Shown: positions 38,197 through 47,947 of the stretch, piece by piece | How the letters are laid out: each line of letters opens with the position of its first letter | Position numbering within the stretch: position 1 is the first letter of the stretch | NCBI GenBank assembly: GCA_028726465.1 | Contig: JAQYQB010000010.1 | Location: 62,001 to 126,000, forward strand | Origin: Mycobacteriaceae bacterium | GTDB lineage: Bacteria; Actinomycetota; Actinomycetes; Mycobacteriales; Mycobacteriaceae | Length of the DNA: 64,000 bases | Reading direction: 5' to 3' | Program-made: the position numbers and the translations under genes | Notes under the pieces: generated by a model | What the model saw: only the letters and a program-made list of their open reading frames with translations | Databases searched by the model: none | Told to the model about the DNA's origin: nothing

Positions 38197-39351
38197 ATGA
38201 GTGAAAATTCTTCTGCTTTCCCTTCCGAAGTCTATCGAAACCGGATCACTGCGGCGCAGCAGCAGGCGCGCGCCAACGACGTGGCCGCGCTGGTGATTAG
38301 CCCGGGCGCCGAGTTCGCCTATTTCACCGGCTCCTGGATGAGCTCGCACGAGCGTTTTAGCGCCCTGGCCATCCCGGCCGAGGGGGAGGCCTTCCTGCTG
38401 GCGCCGGCCACCGATGGCGCGGAGCTGGCCGCCGCCCCGGTCGCGGAGCTCAACTTGGCCTTCCACGGCTGGCAGGATGGCACCAACGCCCACGCGCTGG
38501 CCGCGGAGAAGCTGCGTCAAGCCCACGCGGCGGTAGCCGAAGACGGCGCGCGCCTGGCGGTTTCCGGCGTTATGGACGCCGCGCACCTGTTGGGCCTGCA
38601 GGCCCAGTTCCCGTCCGCGCAGTGGGTGGCGGCCGACCAGGTTATCGGCGCGCTGTTCTCCCGCAAGGACGGCGAGGAGATAGCGCAGCTGCGCGCGGCC
38701 GCGCTGGCTATCGATGCCGTCCACGCCCGCGTGCCCTCGCTGCTGCAGCCCGGTGTGACCGAGCAACAGGTCGCCGACCAGCTCACCGAACTCATCCTGC
38801 AGGAGCACGACGCGGTCGACTTCGTCATCGTCGGCTCGGGCCCCAACGGCGCGAACCCCCACCACAGCTTCTCCGAGCGCGTGCTTAACGAGGGAGAGCC
38901 GGTCGTCGTGGACATCGGAGGCACCTTCGGGGCCGGCTACCACTCGGACTGCACCCGCACCTACGTTGTCGGCGGCGACGTCTCCCGCGCGCCGGAGGAC
39001 TTCCAGGACGCCTACGAGGTGCTGCGACAGGCCCACGCCGCCGGCATGGAGCAGGCCCGCCGCGGGGCCACCGCGGGCAGCGTCGACGACGCCTGCCGCC
39101 AGATCATCGCCGAGGCCGGCTGGGGCGAGTACTTCACCCACCGCACCGGGCACGGCATCGGCCTATCCACCCACGAGGAACCCTTCATCGCCGCCGGCAA
39201 CGATCTGGAGCTGGCCGAGTCCATGACCTTCTCCATCGAGCCCGGCATCTACAAGGAGGGCGAATGGGGCATGCGCCTGGAAGACATCGTCACCATTAAC
39301 GGCGACGGCGTGGCCGAGAGCCTGAACGAGGGCGAGCGCGGCCTGCGATGA
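38197..39351 (+). CDS. pepQ: M24 Xaa-Pro aminopeptidase/dipeptidase
   Basis: Cleaves dipeptides or short peptides with proline in the second position. It has 384 residues. An N-terminal creatinase-like domain (1-150) precedes the pita-bread domain. Its five metal ligands are visible: Asp in VVDIGGTFG, Asp in YHSDCTRTY, His in HRTGHGIGLSTHEEP, Glu in SIEPGIYKEG, Glu in RLEDIVTI. It overlaps the following SDR gene by 4 bases (ATGA). Family secure; PepP versus PepQ is not settled. Confidence 0.92.
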   Translation: MSENSSAFPSEVYRNRITAAQQQARANDVAALVISPGAEFAYFTGSWMSSHERFSALAIPAEGEAFLLAPATDGAELAAAPVAELNLAFHGWQDGTNAHALAAEKLRQAHAAVAEDGARLAVSGVMDAAHLLGLQAQFPSAQWVAADQVIGALFSRKDGEEIAQLRAAALAIDAVHARVPSLLQPGVTEQQVADQLTELILQEHDAVDFVIVGSGPNGANPHHSFSERVLNEGEPVVVDIGGTFGAGYHSDCTRTYVVGGDVSRAPEDFQDAYEVLRQAHAAGMEQARRGATAGSVDDACRQIIAEAGWGEYFTHRTGHGIGLSTHEEPFIAAGNDLELAESMTFSIEPGIYKEGEWGMRLEDIVTINGDGVAESLNEGERGLR

Positions 39352-40157
39352 GCGCGCAGAACAACACCGCCGGCCAGGCAAGTACGTCTCCCCAGATCCC
39401 GGGCGCAGTCCTGGTGCTGGGCGGGCGCTCGGATATCGGCACGGAGATCGCCGCGCTGCTCGCCCCTGGGCGCCGGGTGGTGCTTGCCGCCCGCGGGGAC
39501 GAAGGCATCGATAAGCAGTGCTCCCGGCTGCGGGCTGCCGGCGCGAGCGAGGTGGACTTCCTCGACTTCGACGCGCTGGACATGGACAACCACCGCGCCG
39601 TGGTGCGCCGCGCCCGTGAAGTCGCTGGCGAGATCACCACGGCGGTGGTGGCCTTTGGCATCTTGGGAGATCAGGACCGCGCCGAGACCGACGAGGCCCA
39701 CGCCGCCCATATCGCCCAGCTGGACTACACCGCGCAGGTCTCCATGCTGACCGTGCTCGCCGACGAAATGGAACGCGGGCATATCGTGGCCTTTTCCTCC
39801 ATCGCGGGCTGGCGCGCCCGCCGGGCCAACTACGTCTACGGCTCCACGAAGGCCGGCCTGGACGCCTTCTGCCAGGGGCTGGCGGACCGACTGCACGGCG
39901 GGCCCTTGGCGCTGATCACGGCCCGGCCCGGCTTCGTCATCGGCTCCATGACCGAGGGCATGAAACCCGCGCCGCTGTCCGTAACCCCCGACGTGGTGGC
40001 GCGCTACGTCGTCGACGCCATCGGTGGGGAGGCGGACAAGGCCGCAGCCGGTGGCGCCTTGACCAGTCGGACACTGTGGATCCCCGGCACGCTGCGCCTC
40101 CTGGCGTGGGTGATGGCCCTGGTACCGCGCCCCATCTGGCGGCACATGCCGCGCTAG
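39348..40157 (+). CDS. SDR reductase resembling DprE2
   Basis: A 269-residue short-chain dehydrogenase. The cofactor site is VLVLGGRSDIGTEIA. Catalytic residues are Ser in AFSSIAG and Tyr/Lys in YVYGSTKAGLD. The sequence around VDFLDFDALDMDNH, VAFGILGD and ARRANYVYGSTKAGLDAF follows DprE2, the second enzyme making decaprenylphosphoryl arabinose for the cell wall. I recall that C. glutamicum has a DprE2 paralogue (NCgl1429) with partly redundant activity; this gene may be its orthologue. The canonical dprE1-dprE2 pair is not in this window. It overlaps pepQ by 4 bases and shares a CTAG stop with the next gene. Confidence 0.82.
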   Translation: MSAQNNTAGQASTSPQIPGAVLVLGGRSDIGTEIAALLAPGRRVVLAARGDEGIDKQCSRLRAAGASEVDFLDFDALDMDNHRAVVRRAREVAGEITTAVVAFGILGDQDRAETDEAHAAHIAQLDYTAQVSMLTVLADEMERGHIVAFSSIAGWRARRANYVYGSTKAGLDAFCQGLADRLHGGPLALITARPGFVIGSMTEGMKPAPLSVTPDVVARYVVDAIGGEADKAAAGGALTSRTLWIPGTLRLLAWVMALVPRPIWRHMPR

Positions 40158-40990
40158 TCCATGGGGCTGATGATGCCCTCCGGGCTGACCGCGCTGGCGT
40201 CGAAGATGAACCCGCGGGGAGCCAGGACGCGCAGCACGACGTCGGCGTCGCCCTCGGCCAGGCCGTGCAGGACGAGCCCGCCGAAGGGCGTGACGGTAAT
40301 CGGCACGCCCAGGTGGCCCAGCAGCGTGGCGTACTCGGCCGGCAAAACACCCTCGGGCAGGGCAGTGCCCAGATCCACGAGGCCGTCGTCGCGGTGATCG
40401 CCCAGCCAACCGATGGGCCCGACCGAGCCGGTATCCGTGTTGGCATCACCCGTGCCGGCCCCGCCAGCCATATCGGCGGCGTCGGCGGCTTCTTGCTGAA
40501 GAAGCTCCCGGACGTGCTCCCAGGCATCCTCCTGGGCAGCGTGGCTGGCCAGTTCCTCAGCGCCGCGGAAGACGGTAAAGGAAGACCCGGCTAAGGCTAC
40601 CCGGAAGCGGGCCGGCACAACCTGCAACGGCTCGTCCCCAGCGCCGATGGCCACGCGGGCGCTACCGGGCGGACCAACGGCCCCGTCCTCGGCCAAGCGG
40701 TCGGCGAGCCCGCGGGCGAATTCGCGGGCGGCATCAGACAGGGGAGAAGCCAGAATTTGATGCGCGCTGCCCGGCCACGACAGCTGGCCCAGGCCGTGCG
40801 CTACGGCCTCCTGATCCTGGATGCCGTGCAGGGCCACGCGGCTCCACGCACCCAGGTAAACCTTGCCGTCGGCAAAGTCGTAGGCCGTTTTCCCGAGCGC
40901 AAACCAGTCGTCCGAGCGGGTAAGCCCGCCGGGGATGAGGGTATCAGCGGACGGCGCGGAACCTGAGTGGGAGAAATTCAGCAATGCCAT
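40154..40990 (-). CDS. Hypothetical soluble protein
   Basis: A 278-residue protein, acidic and Ala/Gly-rich, with no signal peptide, membrane segment or recognised motif. The middle (about 150-190) is a low-complexity helix and linker (EAADAADMAGGAGTG). The C-terminal ~90 residues look like a small alpha/beta domain (LGHLGVPITVTPFGGLVLHGL). Start at ATG 40990 with TAGACT 7 bases upstream. Its TAG overlaps that of the SDR gene through CTAG. Unknown function. Confidence 0.65.
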   Translation of the reverse strand: MALLNFSHSGSAPSADTLIPGGLTRSDDWFALGKTAYDFADGKVYLGAWSRVALHGIQDQEAVAHGLGQLSWPGSAHQILASPLSDAAREFARGLADRLAEDGAVGPPGSARVAIGAGDEPLQVVPARFRVALAGSSFTVFRGAEELASHAAQEDAWEHVRELLQQEAADAADMAGGAGTGDANTDTGSVGPIGWLGDHRDDGLVDLGTALPEGVLPAEYATLLGHLGVPITVTPFGGLVLHGLAEGDADVVLRVLAPRGFIFDASAVSPEGIISPMD

Positions 40991-40997
40991 AGGCAGT

Positions 40998-41003
40998 AGT
41001 CTA
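40998..41003 (-). promoter_or_regulatory. -10 box for the gene at 40990, probably leaderless
   Basis: TAGACT on the minus strand ends 7 bases before the ATG at 40990. Confidence 0.45.
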
Positions 41004-41071
41004 ATTGCCGCCGCCGTGGGTGAGTCTCATCGCCGCCTTCGCGCCTGTTCCACATTGTCCAGTCAGGCAGG

Positions 41072-41077
41072 TAGGCT
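41072..41077 (+). promoter_or_regulatory. -10 box of fxsA-lnt, probably leaderless
   Basis: TAGGCT ends 8 bases before the ATG at 41086. Confidence 0.45.
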
Positions 41078-41085
41078 AGGGAATT

Positions 41086-41685
41086 ATGCCGTTTCTGCTG
41101 TTTGTTGCCTACCTGGTTTTAGAAACCCTGACGTTTTGGGCTGTGGTCTCGCTCATTGGCGTGGGCTGGGCGCTGGTCGCTTTGTTCGCCACGATGTTCT
41201 TCGGGATGTCGATCGCCGGTTGGGAGGCCCGCCGGATCATGAGCTCCAAGGTGGTGCGCCAAGAGGACGGCACCGCCGTTATGCAGGACGATACCCCGGG
41301 CAAGACCGCCGGCAACGTCGGCCTGACCATGGTCGGCGGCATCCTGCTCACCCTGCCGGGATTTTTCACCACGCTGGTGGGCCTGCTCTTCCTGTTCCCG
41401 CCGACCCGGGCGCTGCTGCGCGGCTTCATCGCCTTCCGCCTGCTGCGTTCGGTGGAGAACTTCGGCGTGCGCCTGTATGACCGCAGCCCGATGTCGCAGC
41501 AGCATGACAGCTACGGCAGCTTCGGCGGGCCCGCGGGCGGCGCCGGCGCGTCGCACGAGCCGACCGTGCTCGAGGAAGAAGAGATCCGCCGCTGGTCCGA
41601 AAACGCTAACCCGTCCGACTTTGGAGAGCCGGATTCGGGGAATACAGGCGGCGAGGACGGCTCGCAGCCGGGGGATAAGCGCTAG
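41086..41685 (+). CDS. fxsA: FxsA-family cytoplasmic membrane protein
   Basis: A 199-residue membrane protein of the FxsA family. E. coli FxsA affects phage F exclusion; the corynebacterial role is unknown. Three to four hydrophobic segments lie in residues 1-130, with the conserved GWEARRIM and LLTLPGFFTTLVGLLFLFPPTR. A polar acidic tail follows. The stop overlaps the lnt GTG start (TAGTG), so the two genes are co-translated, as in other actinobacteria. Family secure. Confidence 0.92.
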   Translation: MPFLLFVAYLVLETLTFWAVVSLIGVGWALVALFATMFFGMSIAGWEARRIMSSKVVRQEDGTAVMQDDTPGKTAGNVGLTMVGGILLTLPGFFTTLVGLLFLFPPTRALLRGFIAFRLLRSVENFGVRLYDRSPMSQQHDSYGSFGGPAGGAGASHEPTVLEEEEIRRWSENANPSDFGEPDSGNTGGEDGSQPGDKR

Positions 41686-43238
41686 TGTGGCGACTGCTCG
41701 CCCGGTGGCTGCTGGCAGCCGGGTCGGGGGCGGTGGTCTATACCGGTTATGCCCCGCTGAATTGGTGGCCCATGGCCTGCGTGGGCATCGCGTTGTTCTA
41801 TTTCAGCCTGTCCCCATGGCGCGGGGAGCGCGTCTCGCTGCGCTTGGGCGCGGGGCTGGGGTTCGTCCACGGTTTCGCCACCTACGCGCTGCTGCTGCCG
41901 TGGATCGGGGAGCTGGTAGGTAACACGCCCTACCTGGCCCTGGCGGCGGCGCTGAGCCTCTATGCCATCCTGACCGGGCTGTGTGGGGCAGCGGTAGCTC
42001 GCTGGCGCTTCGGATTCCTCGCCTTCCCCTTCGTGTACTTGGCGGTGGAATTCGTCCGCTCGTCCGTGCCCTTCGGCGGCTTTGCCTGGGTGCGCCTGGC
42101 GTGGGGGCAGGTCAACGGGCCGCTGGCGCAGTTGGTGCAGTGGGGCGGACCCGCGCTGGTGACGGTGGCGGCCAGCCTGATTGGCACGAGCCTCGTGGCG
42201 GTCTGGTCGCGGCGCCACGCCGTTCGTTTCACGGCCCTAGGCGTCATCGTGGCGGTTGTTGCCGCCAGCTTCGTTGCCGGCTGGACCCGCGGCATGGCCG
42301 GCGAAGAGACCGGGCGGGTGACCGTGGCGGCCGTGCAGGGCAACGTTCCGCGGATGGGCCTGGATTTTAACGCCCAGCGCCGCGCGGTCCTCAACAACCA
42401 CGTGCGGGTAACCAAGCAGCTGGCCGACGACGGCCACGAGCCGGACCTGGTCATCTGGCCGGAGAATTCCTCCGACGTCAACCCCTTCACGGACGAGGAA
42501 GCGCGTGCTGCCATCGAGGGCGCGGTCGAGGCCGTCGGCGTACCGATTATGGTCGGCACCTTGACCTACGACGAGGTTGGCGCCCGCAACACCATGCAGG
42601 TCTTCGAGCCCGGCGGGCACTCCGGCGACCGGCACTATAAGAAGTACCTGCAGCCATTCGGCGAGACCATGCCCATGCGGGATTTCTTCGCCAAGCTGTC
42701 CGACTACGTCGAGCTCGCCGGCGACTTCAAACCCGGCAACGGCAACGGCGTGGTGAGCATGGCCGGAGTCGCAGTCGGCGTGGCAACCTGTTACGAAGTC
42801 ATCTTCGACCAGGCTTTCCGCACCGCGGTGCAGTCCGGCGCGCAGATTCTAACCACCCCGACCAACAACGCCACTTTCGGTTTTTCCGACATGACCTACC
42901 AGCAGCTAGCCATGAGCCGCATGCGGGCGCTGGAAACCGACCGCGCGGTGGTGGTCCCGGCGACCTCCGGTGTCTCCGCCATCGTTCACCCGGACGGGAA
43001 GGTCAGCCAGGAGTCGAATATCTTCGAGGCCAAATACCTGGTCGAGGACCTGCCACTGCGCAGCGGCGAGACGCTTGCGGTACGCTTTGGTTCGATCCTG
43101 GAACTGGCCATGGTTATTATTGGTGGAGTATTAGCGCTGGCTGCCCTGATCTCTGCCGGATCCCGGCGGTCGGCCGCCGCGAGCCCCACGGCCGCAAGGG
43201 CGAAGAAGAACACCCGCTCCACGCGGGCCAAGAAATAG
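41685..43238 (+). CDS. lnt: Apolipoprotein N-acyltransferase
   Basis: Adds the third acyl chain to the N-terminal Cys of lipoproteins at the membrane. It has 517 residues. Six or seven membrane segments (about 1-200) precede the nitrilase-like catalytic domain. The triad is visible as Glu260 (WPENSS), Lys320 ([10 protein letters not shown]) and Cys369 (TCYEVIF). A last membrane helix lies near 480, with a basic tail. GTG start overlapping the fxsA stop. Together with ppm1 it forms the ppm2-ppm1 pair of corynebacteria, where the two are separate proteins rather than the fused form of Mtb. Identity very secure. Confidence 0.95.
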   Translation: MWRLLARWLLAAGSGAVVYTGYAPLNWWPMACVGIALFYFSLSPWRGERVSLRLGAGLGFVHGFATYALLLPWIGELVGNTPYLALAAALSLYAILTGLCGAAVARWRFGFLAFPFVYLAVEFVRSSVPFGGFAWVRLAWGQVNGPLAQLVQWGGPALVTVAASLIGTSLVAVWSRRHAVRFTALGVIVAVVAASFVAGWTRGMAGEETGRVTVAAVQGNVPRMGLDFNAQRRAVLNNHVRVTKQLADDGHEPDLVIWPENSSDVNPFTDEEARAAIEGAVEAVGVPIMVGTLTYDEVGARNTMQVFEPGGHSGDRHYKKYLQPFGETMPMRDFFAKLSDYVELAGDFKPGNGNGVVSMAGVAVGVATCYEVIFDQAFRTAVQSGAQILTTPTNNATFGFSDMTYQQLAMSRMRALETDRAVVVPATSGVSAIVHPDGKVSQESNIFEAKYLVEDLPLRSGETLAVRFGSILELAMVIIGGVLALAALISAGSRRSAAASPTAARAKKNTRSTRAKK

Positions 43239-43254
43239 AAGGAGTCTCCCACTC

Positions 43255-44151
43255 GTGACCGCTAACTCAGCGTCGACGCTGGTCATCATCCCCACCTTCA
43301 ACGAGCTGGAAAACCTCCCGCTCATCACCGGCCGCGTGCGTTCCGCCACCCCGGACGTCCACGTCTTGGTTGTGGACGATAACTCCCCGGACGGCACTGG
43401 CGACCTGGCCGATGAGCTGGCCGCTAAGGATGAGAACCTTCATGTGCTGCACCGCGAGGGCAAGGGCGGCCTGCTGGGCGCCTACCTCGCCGGCTTCGAG
43501 TGGGGCCTAGAGCGCGACTACCAGGTCCTGTGCGAGATGGACGCGGACGGCTCCCACGCCCCGGAGCAGCTGCACCTGCTGCTGGAAGCTATCGATGACG
43601 GCGCCGACCTGGTGATCGGCTCCCGCTACATCCCGGGCGGCGAGACCGTCAACTGGCCGGCCTCCCGCGAGTACCTGTCCCGCCTGGGCAACATCTACAT
43701 CTCGGTGGCCCTGGGCGCCGGTCTGTCGGACATGACCGCCGGCTACCGCGCCTTCCGCCGCGAACTGCTGGAGGCCCTCGACTTCGACGAGCTGTCGAAC
43801 GCCGGCTACATCTTCCAGGTGGACGTCGCCTTCCGCGCCGTCAAGATGGGCTTCGACGTCCGCGAGGTGCCGATCACCTTCACCGAGCGCGAGTACGGCG
43901 AGTCCAAGCTCGACGGCTCCTTCGTCAAGGATTCTCTCTTCGAGGTCACCAAGTGGGGCGTGCAGCACCGCGCGGAGCAGGCCGGCGACGTCGCCCACGA
44001 GACCGGGCGCATCGCCCAGCAGACTCTCAAGGAGATCGGCGCCTACGACCTGCCGCACAAGGCGGGCAACAAGCTGCGTTGGCTCGGCGACTTCGGCGAG
44101 GAGCTGGGCAACCTGGCCAAGCACCAGTGGAAGGCCATGCGGCGCGGCTAG
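43255..44151 (+). CDS. ppm1: Polyprenol monophosphomannose synthase
   Basis: Transfers mannose from GDP-mannose to polyprenyl phosphate; the product feeds lipoarabinomannan synthesis and protein mannosylation. It has 298 residues and is a GT2 enzyme. Motifs: [23 protein letters not shown], the metal-binding DADGSH, and [13 protein letters not shown] near the C-terminal end of the catalytic core. The last ~60 residues are an additional polar, helical tail. GTG start, 16 bases after lnt. Identity very secure. Confidence 0.95.
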   Translation: MTANSASTLVIIPTFNELENLPLITGRVRSATPDVHVLVVDDNSPDGTGDLADELAAKDENLHVLHREGKGGLLGAYLAGFEWGLERDYQVLCEMDADGSHAPEQLHLLLEAIDDGADLVIGSRYIPGGETVNWPASREYLSRLGNIYISVALGAGLSDMTAGYRAFRRELLEALDFDELSNAGYIFQVDVAFRAVKMGFDVREVPITFTEREYGESKLDGSFVKDSLFEVTKWGVQHRAEQAGDVAHETGRIAQQTLKEIGAYDLPHKAGNKLRWLGDFGEELGNLAKHQWKAMRRG

Positions 44152-44240
44152 CGCGGGGCTTGCTATGGGCGCGGTAGTCTAGTCAAAAGTTATTTTCCAC
44201 TCGGATCGTTCGGCACGTACCTGCCGATGGAGGAGACACC

Positions 44241-45413
<1,173 letters not shown>

Positions 45414-45423
45414 ACGCGCAAAG

Positions 45424-45473
45424 AAAAACCGCCGGCCCTGAACCCTTCTGGATCAGTGGCAGGCGGTTTTTCT
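45424..45473. terminator. Bidirectional terminator between the ABC ATPase gene and rbpA
   Basis: AAAAACCGCC (45424-45433) pairs with GGCGGTTTTT (45462-45471), giving U-runs on both strands. The loop region is long and may form a second stem. Confidence 0.8.
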
Positions 45474-45505
45474 ATGGCTCGGGGAGTGCTCGCCCGGGCG
45501 AGGAG

Positions 45506-45886
45506 TTACTTCTTATCCTTCTTTTCCTGCTGCTCGCGCAGCAGGCGGGCAGCGGAACGACGGCGCTTGCGCAGCTGCTGGATGCGCTCTTCGAGGAGCT
45601 CGTCCAGCTCGTCCAGGGAGCGGCGTTCGCACAGCATGTCCCAGTGGGTGCGCGGCGGCTTAGCCGGCTTGGACTCCACGCCCTCGCCCTCGACCAAGGT
45701 GCCTACCTTGCCGTTCTTGCACATCCACTCCTCGGGGATTTCTGCGTCATCGGCAAAGGGGACCTCGTAAATGTCGCCATCTTCGGTGCGGTACTTCACC
45801 ATCTGGCGGGGCGCAAGGTCGTGGTCGCGATCTGTTTCGTAGCTAACGGCGCCCATTCGGCTGCCACGGAGTACGCGATCTGCCAT
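45506..45886 (-). CDS. rbpA: RNA polymerase-binding protein RbpA
   Basis: Actinobacterial RNA polymerase partner that stabilises sigma A holoenzyme and open complexes. It has 126 residues. The signature is MADRVLRGSRMGAVSYETDRDHDLAPRQ. A zinc or beta core (YRTEDGDIYEVPFADDAEIPEEWMCKNG) and PPRTHWDMLCERRSLDELDELLEERI, the sigma-interacting part, follow. The Lys/Arg-rich tail (QQLRKRRRSAARL) is longer than in Mtb. AAGGATG precedes the ATG. It is divergent from the zinc-ribbon gene. Identity very secure. Confidence 0.96.
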   Translation of the reverse strand: MADRVLRGSRMGAVSYETDRDHDLAPRQMVKYRTEDGDIYEVPFADDAEIPEEWMCKNGKVGTLVEGEGVESKPAKPPRTHWDMLCERRSLDELDELLEERIQQLRKRRRSAARLLREQQEKKDKK

Positions 45887-46024
45887 GCAACATCATCCTT
45901 TACTAAATTTACCTATGAAGGTGCGGGGAGATTACTATTCCCGCGTCCAGTCCTAACAGTATAACGAAGAACGCGGTGTGGTTGTTCCCAGGTAGGGGTT
46001 AATGGGCTAAGGTGGATTACCGTG

Positions 46025-46363
46025 ATGCGTACTTCGGCTCATTCCCGCACAAAGATCACTTGTCAGTGGTGCAATAAGGAAATGGACCAAAACGGCAGGG
46101 GGCGACCCCGGAAGTTTTGCAGCGCGGCCTGCAAGCAGCGCGCTTACGAGCAGCGCAACGCGGTCTCGGGGACTACAATCCCGGAGGACGCGATTATCAT
46201 GTCGCCCAAGAGCGCGGCCGAACTTGCCGATGGCTTGTTCGAGCTGCGCTGCGGGGCGCAGGATATCCAGACCGCCGTCCAGGAGGGTGCCGAAGCCAGC
46301 GAAATCAGCCAGTTATGCGAAGAGATGGTGGCCTTGGCCCGCCACCTAGAGGAGTTAAGGTAA
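46025..46363 (+). CDS. Small zinc-ribbon (FCS-like) protein
   Basis: A 112-residue protein. Residues 12-45 hold CQWCNK...GRGRPRKFCSAACKQRAY, a C-x2-C-x~17-C-x3-C zinc-binding motif with an AT-hook-like GRGRPRK. This suggests nucleic-acid binding. The remaining part is helical (AAELADGLFELRCGAQDIQTAVQEGAEASEISQLCEEMVALARHLEEL). AAGGTGG lies 9 bases before this ATG and 6 before an in-frame GTG at 46022; both starts are possible. yceI follows after 6 bases, so the two share an operon. I do not know a characterised homologue. Confidence 0.75.
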   Translation: MRTSAHSRTKITCQWCNKEMDQNGRGRPRKFCSAACKQRAYEQRNAVSGTTIPEDAIIMSPKSAAELADGLFELRCGAQDIQTAVQEGAEASEISQLCEEMVALARHLEELR

Positions 46364-46369
46364 AACGCC

Positions 46370-47077
46370 ATGTTAAAGAAGCTTTTCTACAACCGGACTC
46401 TGGTGATCAGCGTCTTCGTAATCCTCATTATCGGGCTGACCATCGTGGGCCTGGGCCCGCTGATCTACTCGATGATCGCTGGCCCCGGAGTGACCACCGA
46501 GCCGCTCGATGACTCCCGGGCGAAGGAGGCCAGCACCGACGTCAACGGCCAGTGGCGCGTTGGCGACGGAACGGCCCCGAATCTTACCTCCGTGGGCTTT
46601 AGCTTCAACGAGGTGCTACCGGCAGAACGCCGCCTGACTTCGGGCTCGACCACGGCCGTCGACGGCGAGATCGAGGTCACCGACCAGGAGGTGACCGAGG
46701 GCTCCATCAAGGTGCTCATGGAGGAGTTGACCACCGATAAGAAGGTGCGCGACCAGAACATGAAGTCCAAGCTCTTCGAGACCGATAAGTTCCCCGAGGC
46801 CTTCTTCAAGCTGACGGCGCCGGTAGACCTGTCTGGCGTGCCGGAGGACGGCACCAAGGGGAAGGTCACCATGGAAGGGGAGCTGACCATCAAGGACGCT
46901 ACCCAGGAAATCAAGCAGGACTTCGACGTCCTCCGCGACGGCGAGCACCTGGTTATCGGCGGTACCATCCCAATCAACCGCCTTGACTACAACGTGAAAA
47001 CCCCGGAGTTCCTGGCCGCCAAGGTGGCCGAGGAGGGCGACGTGAACATCCTTATCTCCTTCGAGAAGCAGGATTAG
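46370..47077 (+). CDS. YceI-family protein with N-terminal membrane anchor
   Basis: A 235-residue protein. Residues 12-36 form a membrane helix, and the rest is outside the cytoplasm. The lipocalin-like YceI domain spans about 55-235: VNGQWRVGDGTAPNLTSVGFSFNEVL, EGSIKVLMEELTTDKKVRDQNMKSKLFETDKFPEAFFKLT, and GELTIKDATQEIKQDF. Members bind isoprenoid-like lipids. It follows the zinc-ribbon gene. Family secure, ligand unknown. Confidence 0.92.
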   Translation: MLKKLFYNRTLVISVFVILIIGLTIVGLGPLIYSMIAGPGVTTEPLDDSRAKEASTDVNGQWRVGDGTAPNLTSVGFSFNEVLPAERRLTSGSTTAVDGEIEVTDQEVTEGSIKVLMEELTTDKKVRDQNMKSKLFETDKFPEAFFKLTAPVDLSGVPEDGTKGKVTMEGELTIKDATQEIKQDFDVLRDGEHLVIGGTIPINRLDYNVKTPEFLAAKVAEEGDVNILISFEKQD

Positions 47078-47203
47078 TTCCTTTCGCAAACTAAGTAATT
47101 TACGGACAAAGCTCCGCTCTTCGCCACTTAACCCAATACATCGACCACAGTCAGAGCCCGCCGCATAAGTTGCGGGCGCCACACGAGAACGAGAGGACCC
47201 ACA

Positions 47204-47377
47204 ATGTTGACCGAACGCATGATTCCGATGCTGTGGTTCCGCCTCGTGGTGGTCATCGGCTTCGCCATCTTCGTGGCCACGCAGAAGATGTGGCTCGTCA
47301 TGGTCATCGCCATCGCGCTAGCTGGCCTGACCGGCTGGCAGCTCCAGCAGGCCTACCAGAACAAGAAGAAAAAGTAG
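47204..47377 (+). CDS. 57-residue membrane protein
   Basis: A short frame starting at ATG 47204 with GAGAGGA about 6 bases upstream, encoding 57 residues. It has two hydrophobic segments, about residues 8-26 (MLWFRLVVVIGFAIFVA) and 30-45 (WLVMVIAIALAGLTGW), and a tail of four lysines. Codon use is strongly GC3-biased, as in its neighbours. It lies 126 bases after the yceI gene. No family recognised. Confidence 0.65.
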   Translation: MLTERMIPMLWFRLVVVIGFAIFVATQKMWLVMVIAIALAGLTGWQLQQAYQNKKKK

Positions 47378-47493
47378 CGCGCCCGCCATACCGGGGCCCG
47401 GGAGATCTGCCGGAGGCATGCCGAAGGCCTCCCGGATATCAAATAGGGATCCGGCGCCGACAGGGTGATCGGTCGTCCCCCCTGATATTCCCG

Positions 47494-47520
47494 CTATTAA
47501 AGTCACAGTGACGTTAATAG
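47494..47520. repeat. 27-bp palindrome
   Basis: Arms CTATTAAAGTCAC (47494-47506) and GTGACGTTAATAG (47508-47520) match with a single mismatch around one central base. No U-run follows. This looks like an operator or a protein-binding site rather than a terminator. No gene starts within 300 bases on either side, which makes its role unclear. Confidence 0.6.
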
Positions 47521-47850
47521 GGCGAACTTCCCCCTAGGGGTGAAGGGGTCTAGATCTGCGGATCTCCTGCGGAATAGGTCATGAGACCGAGGTTGTCCAC
47601 GAGAGCTTAGGGGCTAAGAAGGCTGCCGCCCGGGCTCGGTAAGGCACGGAGATGTCCGCAGGACCCTGCGTCCCAATTTGGATGGCTTACGACTTAGCCG
47701 GGCCAACGAGCGCCACAGGAGCATTGGCGGCGTCGAGTGCCACGAAGAGGTTGTCGGCGTAGTGACACTGAGAGTCGCAACAAGCGACCGTCGTTGACGA
47801 GTCCGTAGAACCGAACCGGGCTAGCCTTGGTGAACGCCCGATATACGTTA

Positions 47851-47878
47851 TTGTCCGATAATGTACATTATGTCATTT
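47851..47878 (+). other. dif: Putative chromosomal dif site (XerC/XerD target)
   Basis: The 28 bases divide as dif sites do: left arm TTGTCCGATAA, centre TGTACA, right arm TTATGTCATTT. The inner core GATAATGTACATTATGTCA differs little from E. coli dif (inner part CATAATGTATATTATGTTA). It also agrees with the actinobacterial dif form (CGATAAT-N-ACATTATGTCA) as I remember it. It is the only such site in the window and lies in its largest gene-poor gap. XerC and XerD would resolve chromosome dimers here. The corresponding C. glutamicum region lies roughly opposite oriC. Confidence 0.8.
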
Positions 47879-47921
47879 TAGATCCGGGGCCACTCCCCGC
47901 CATTTCTACAAACGGCGGTAT

Positions 47922-47947
47922 TGCGTGCCGGCGGCTTGCGGCACGCA
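47922..47947 (-). terminator. Hairpin downstream of the SRPBCC gene, possible terminator
   Basis: TGCGTGCCG (47922-47930) pairs with CGGCACGCA (47939-47947). It lies 19 bases past the stop of the minus-strand gene at 47966. The following sequence is not T-rich, so termination strength is doubtful. Confidence 0.35.

Noticed and set aside
47687..47870. 61-codon open minus-strand frame across the dif-like site, possible gene relic
   Set aside because: No start codon, length expected by chance at this GC content, and no recognisable family. The DNA constraint here is better explained by dif.
47851..47878. Tn3-type res half-site (TGTCCGATAAT)
   Set aside because: Only one arm resembles a res site; the other arm and the 6-base centre fit dif far better, and no transposase or resolvase is nearby.
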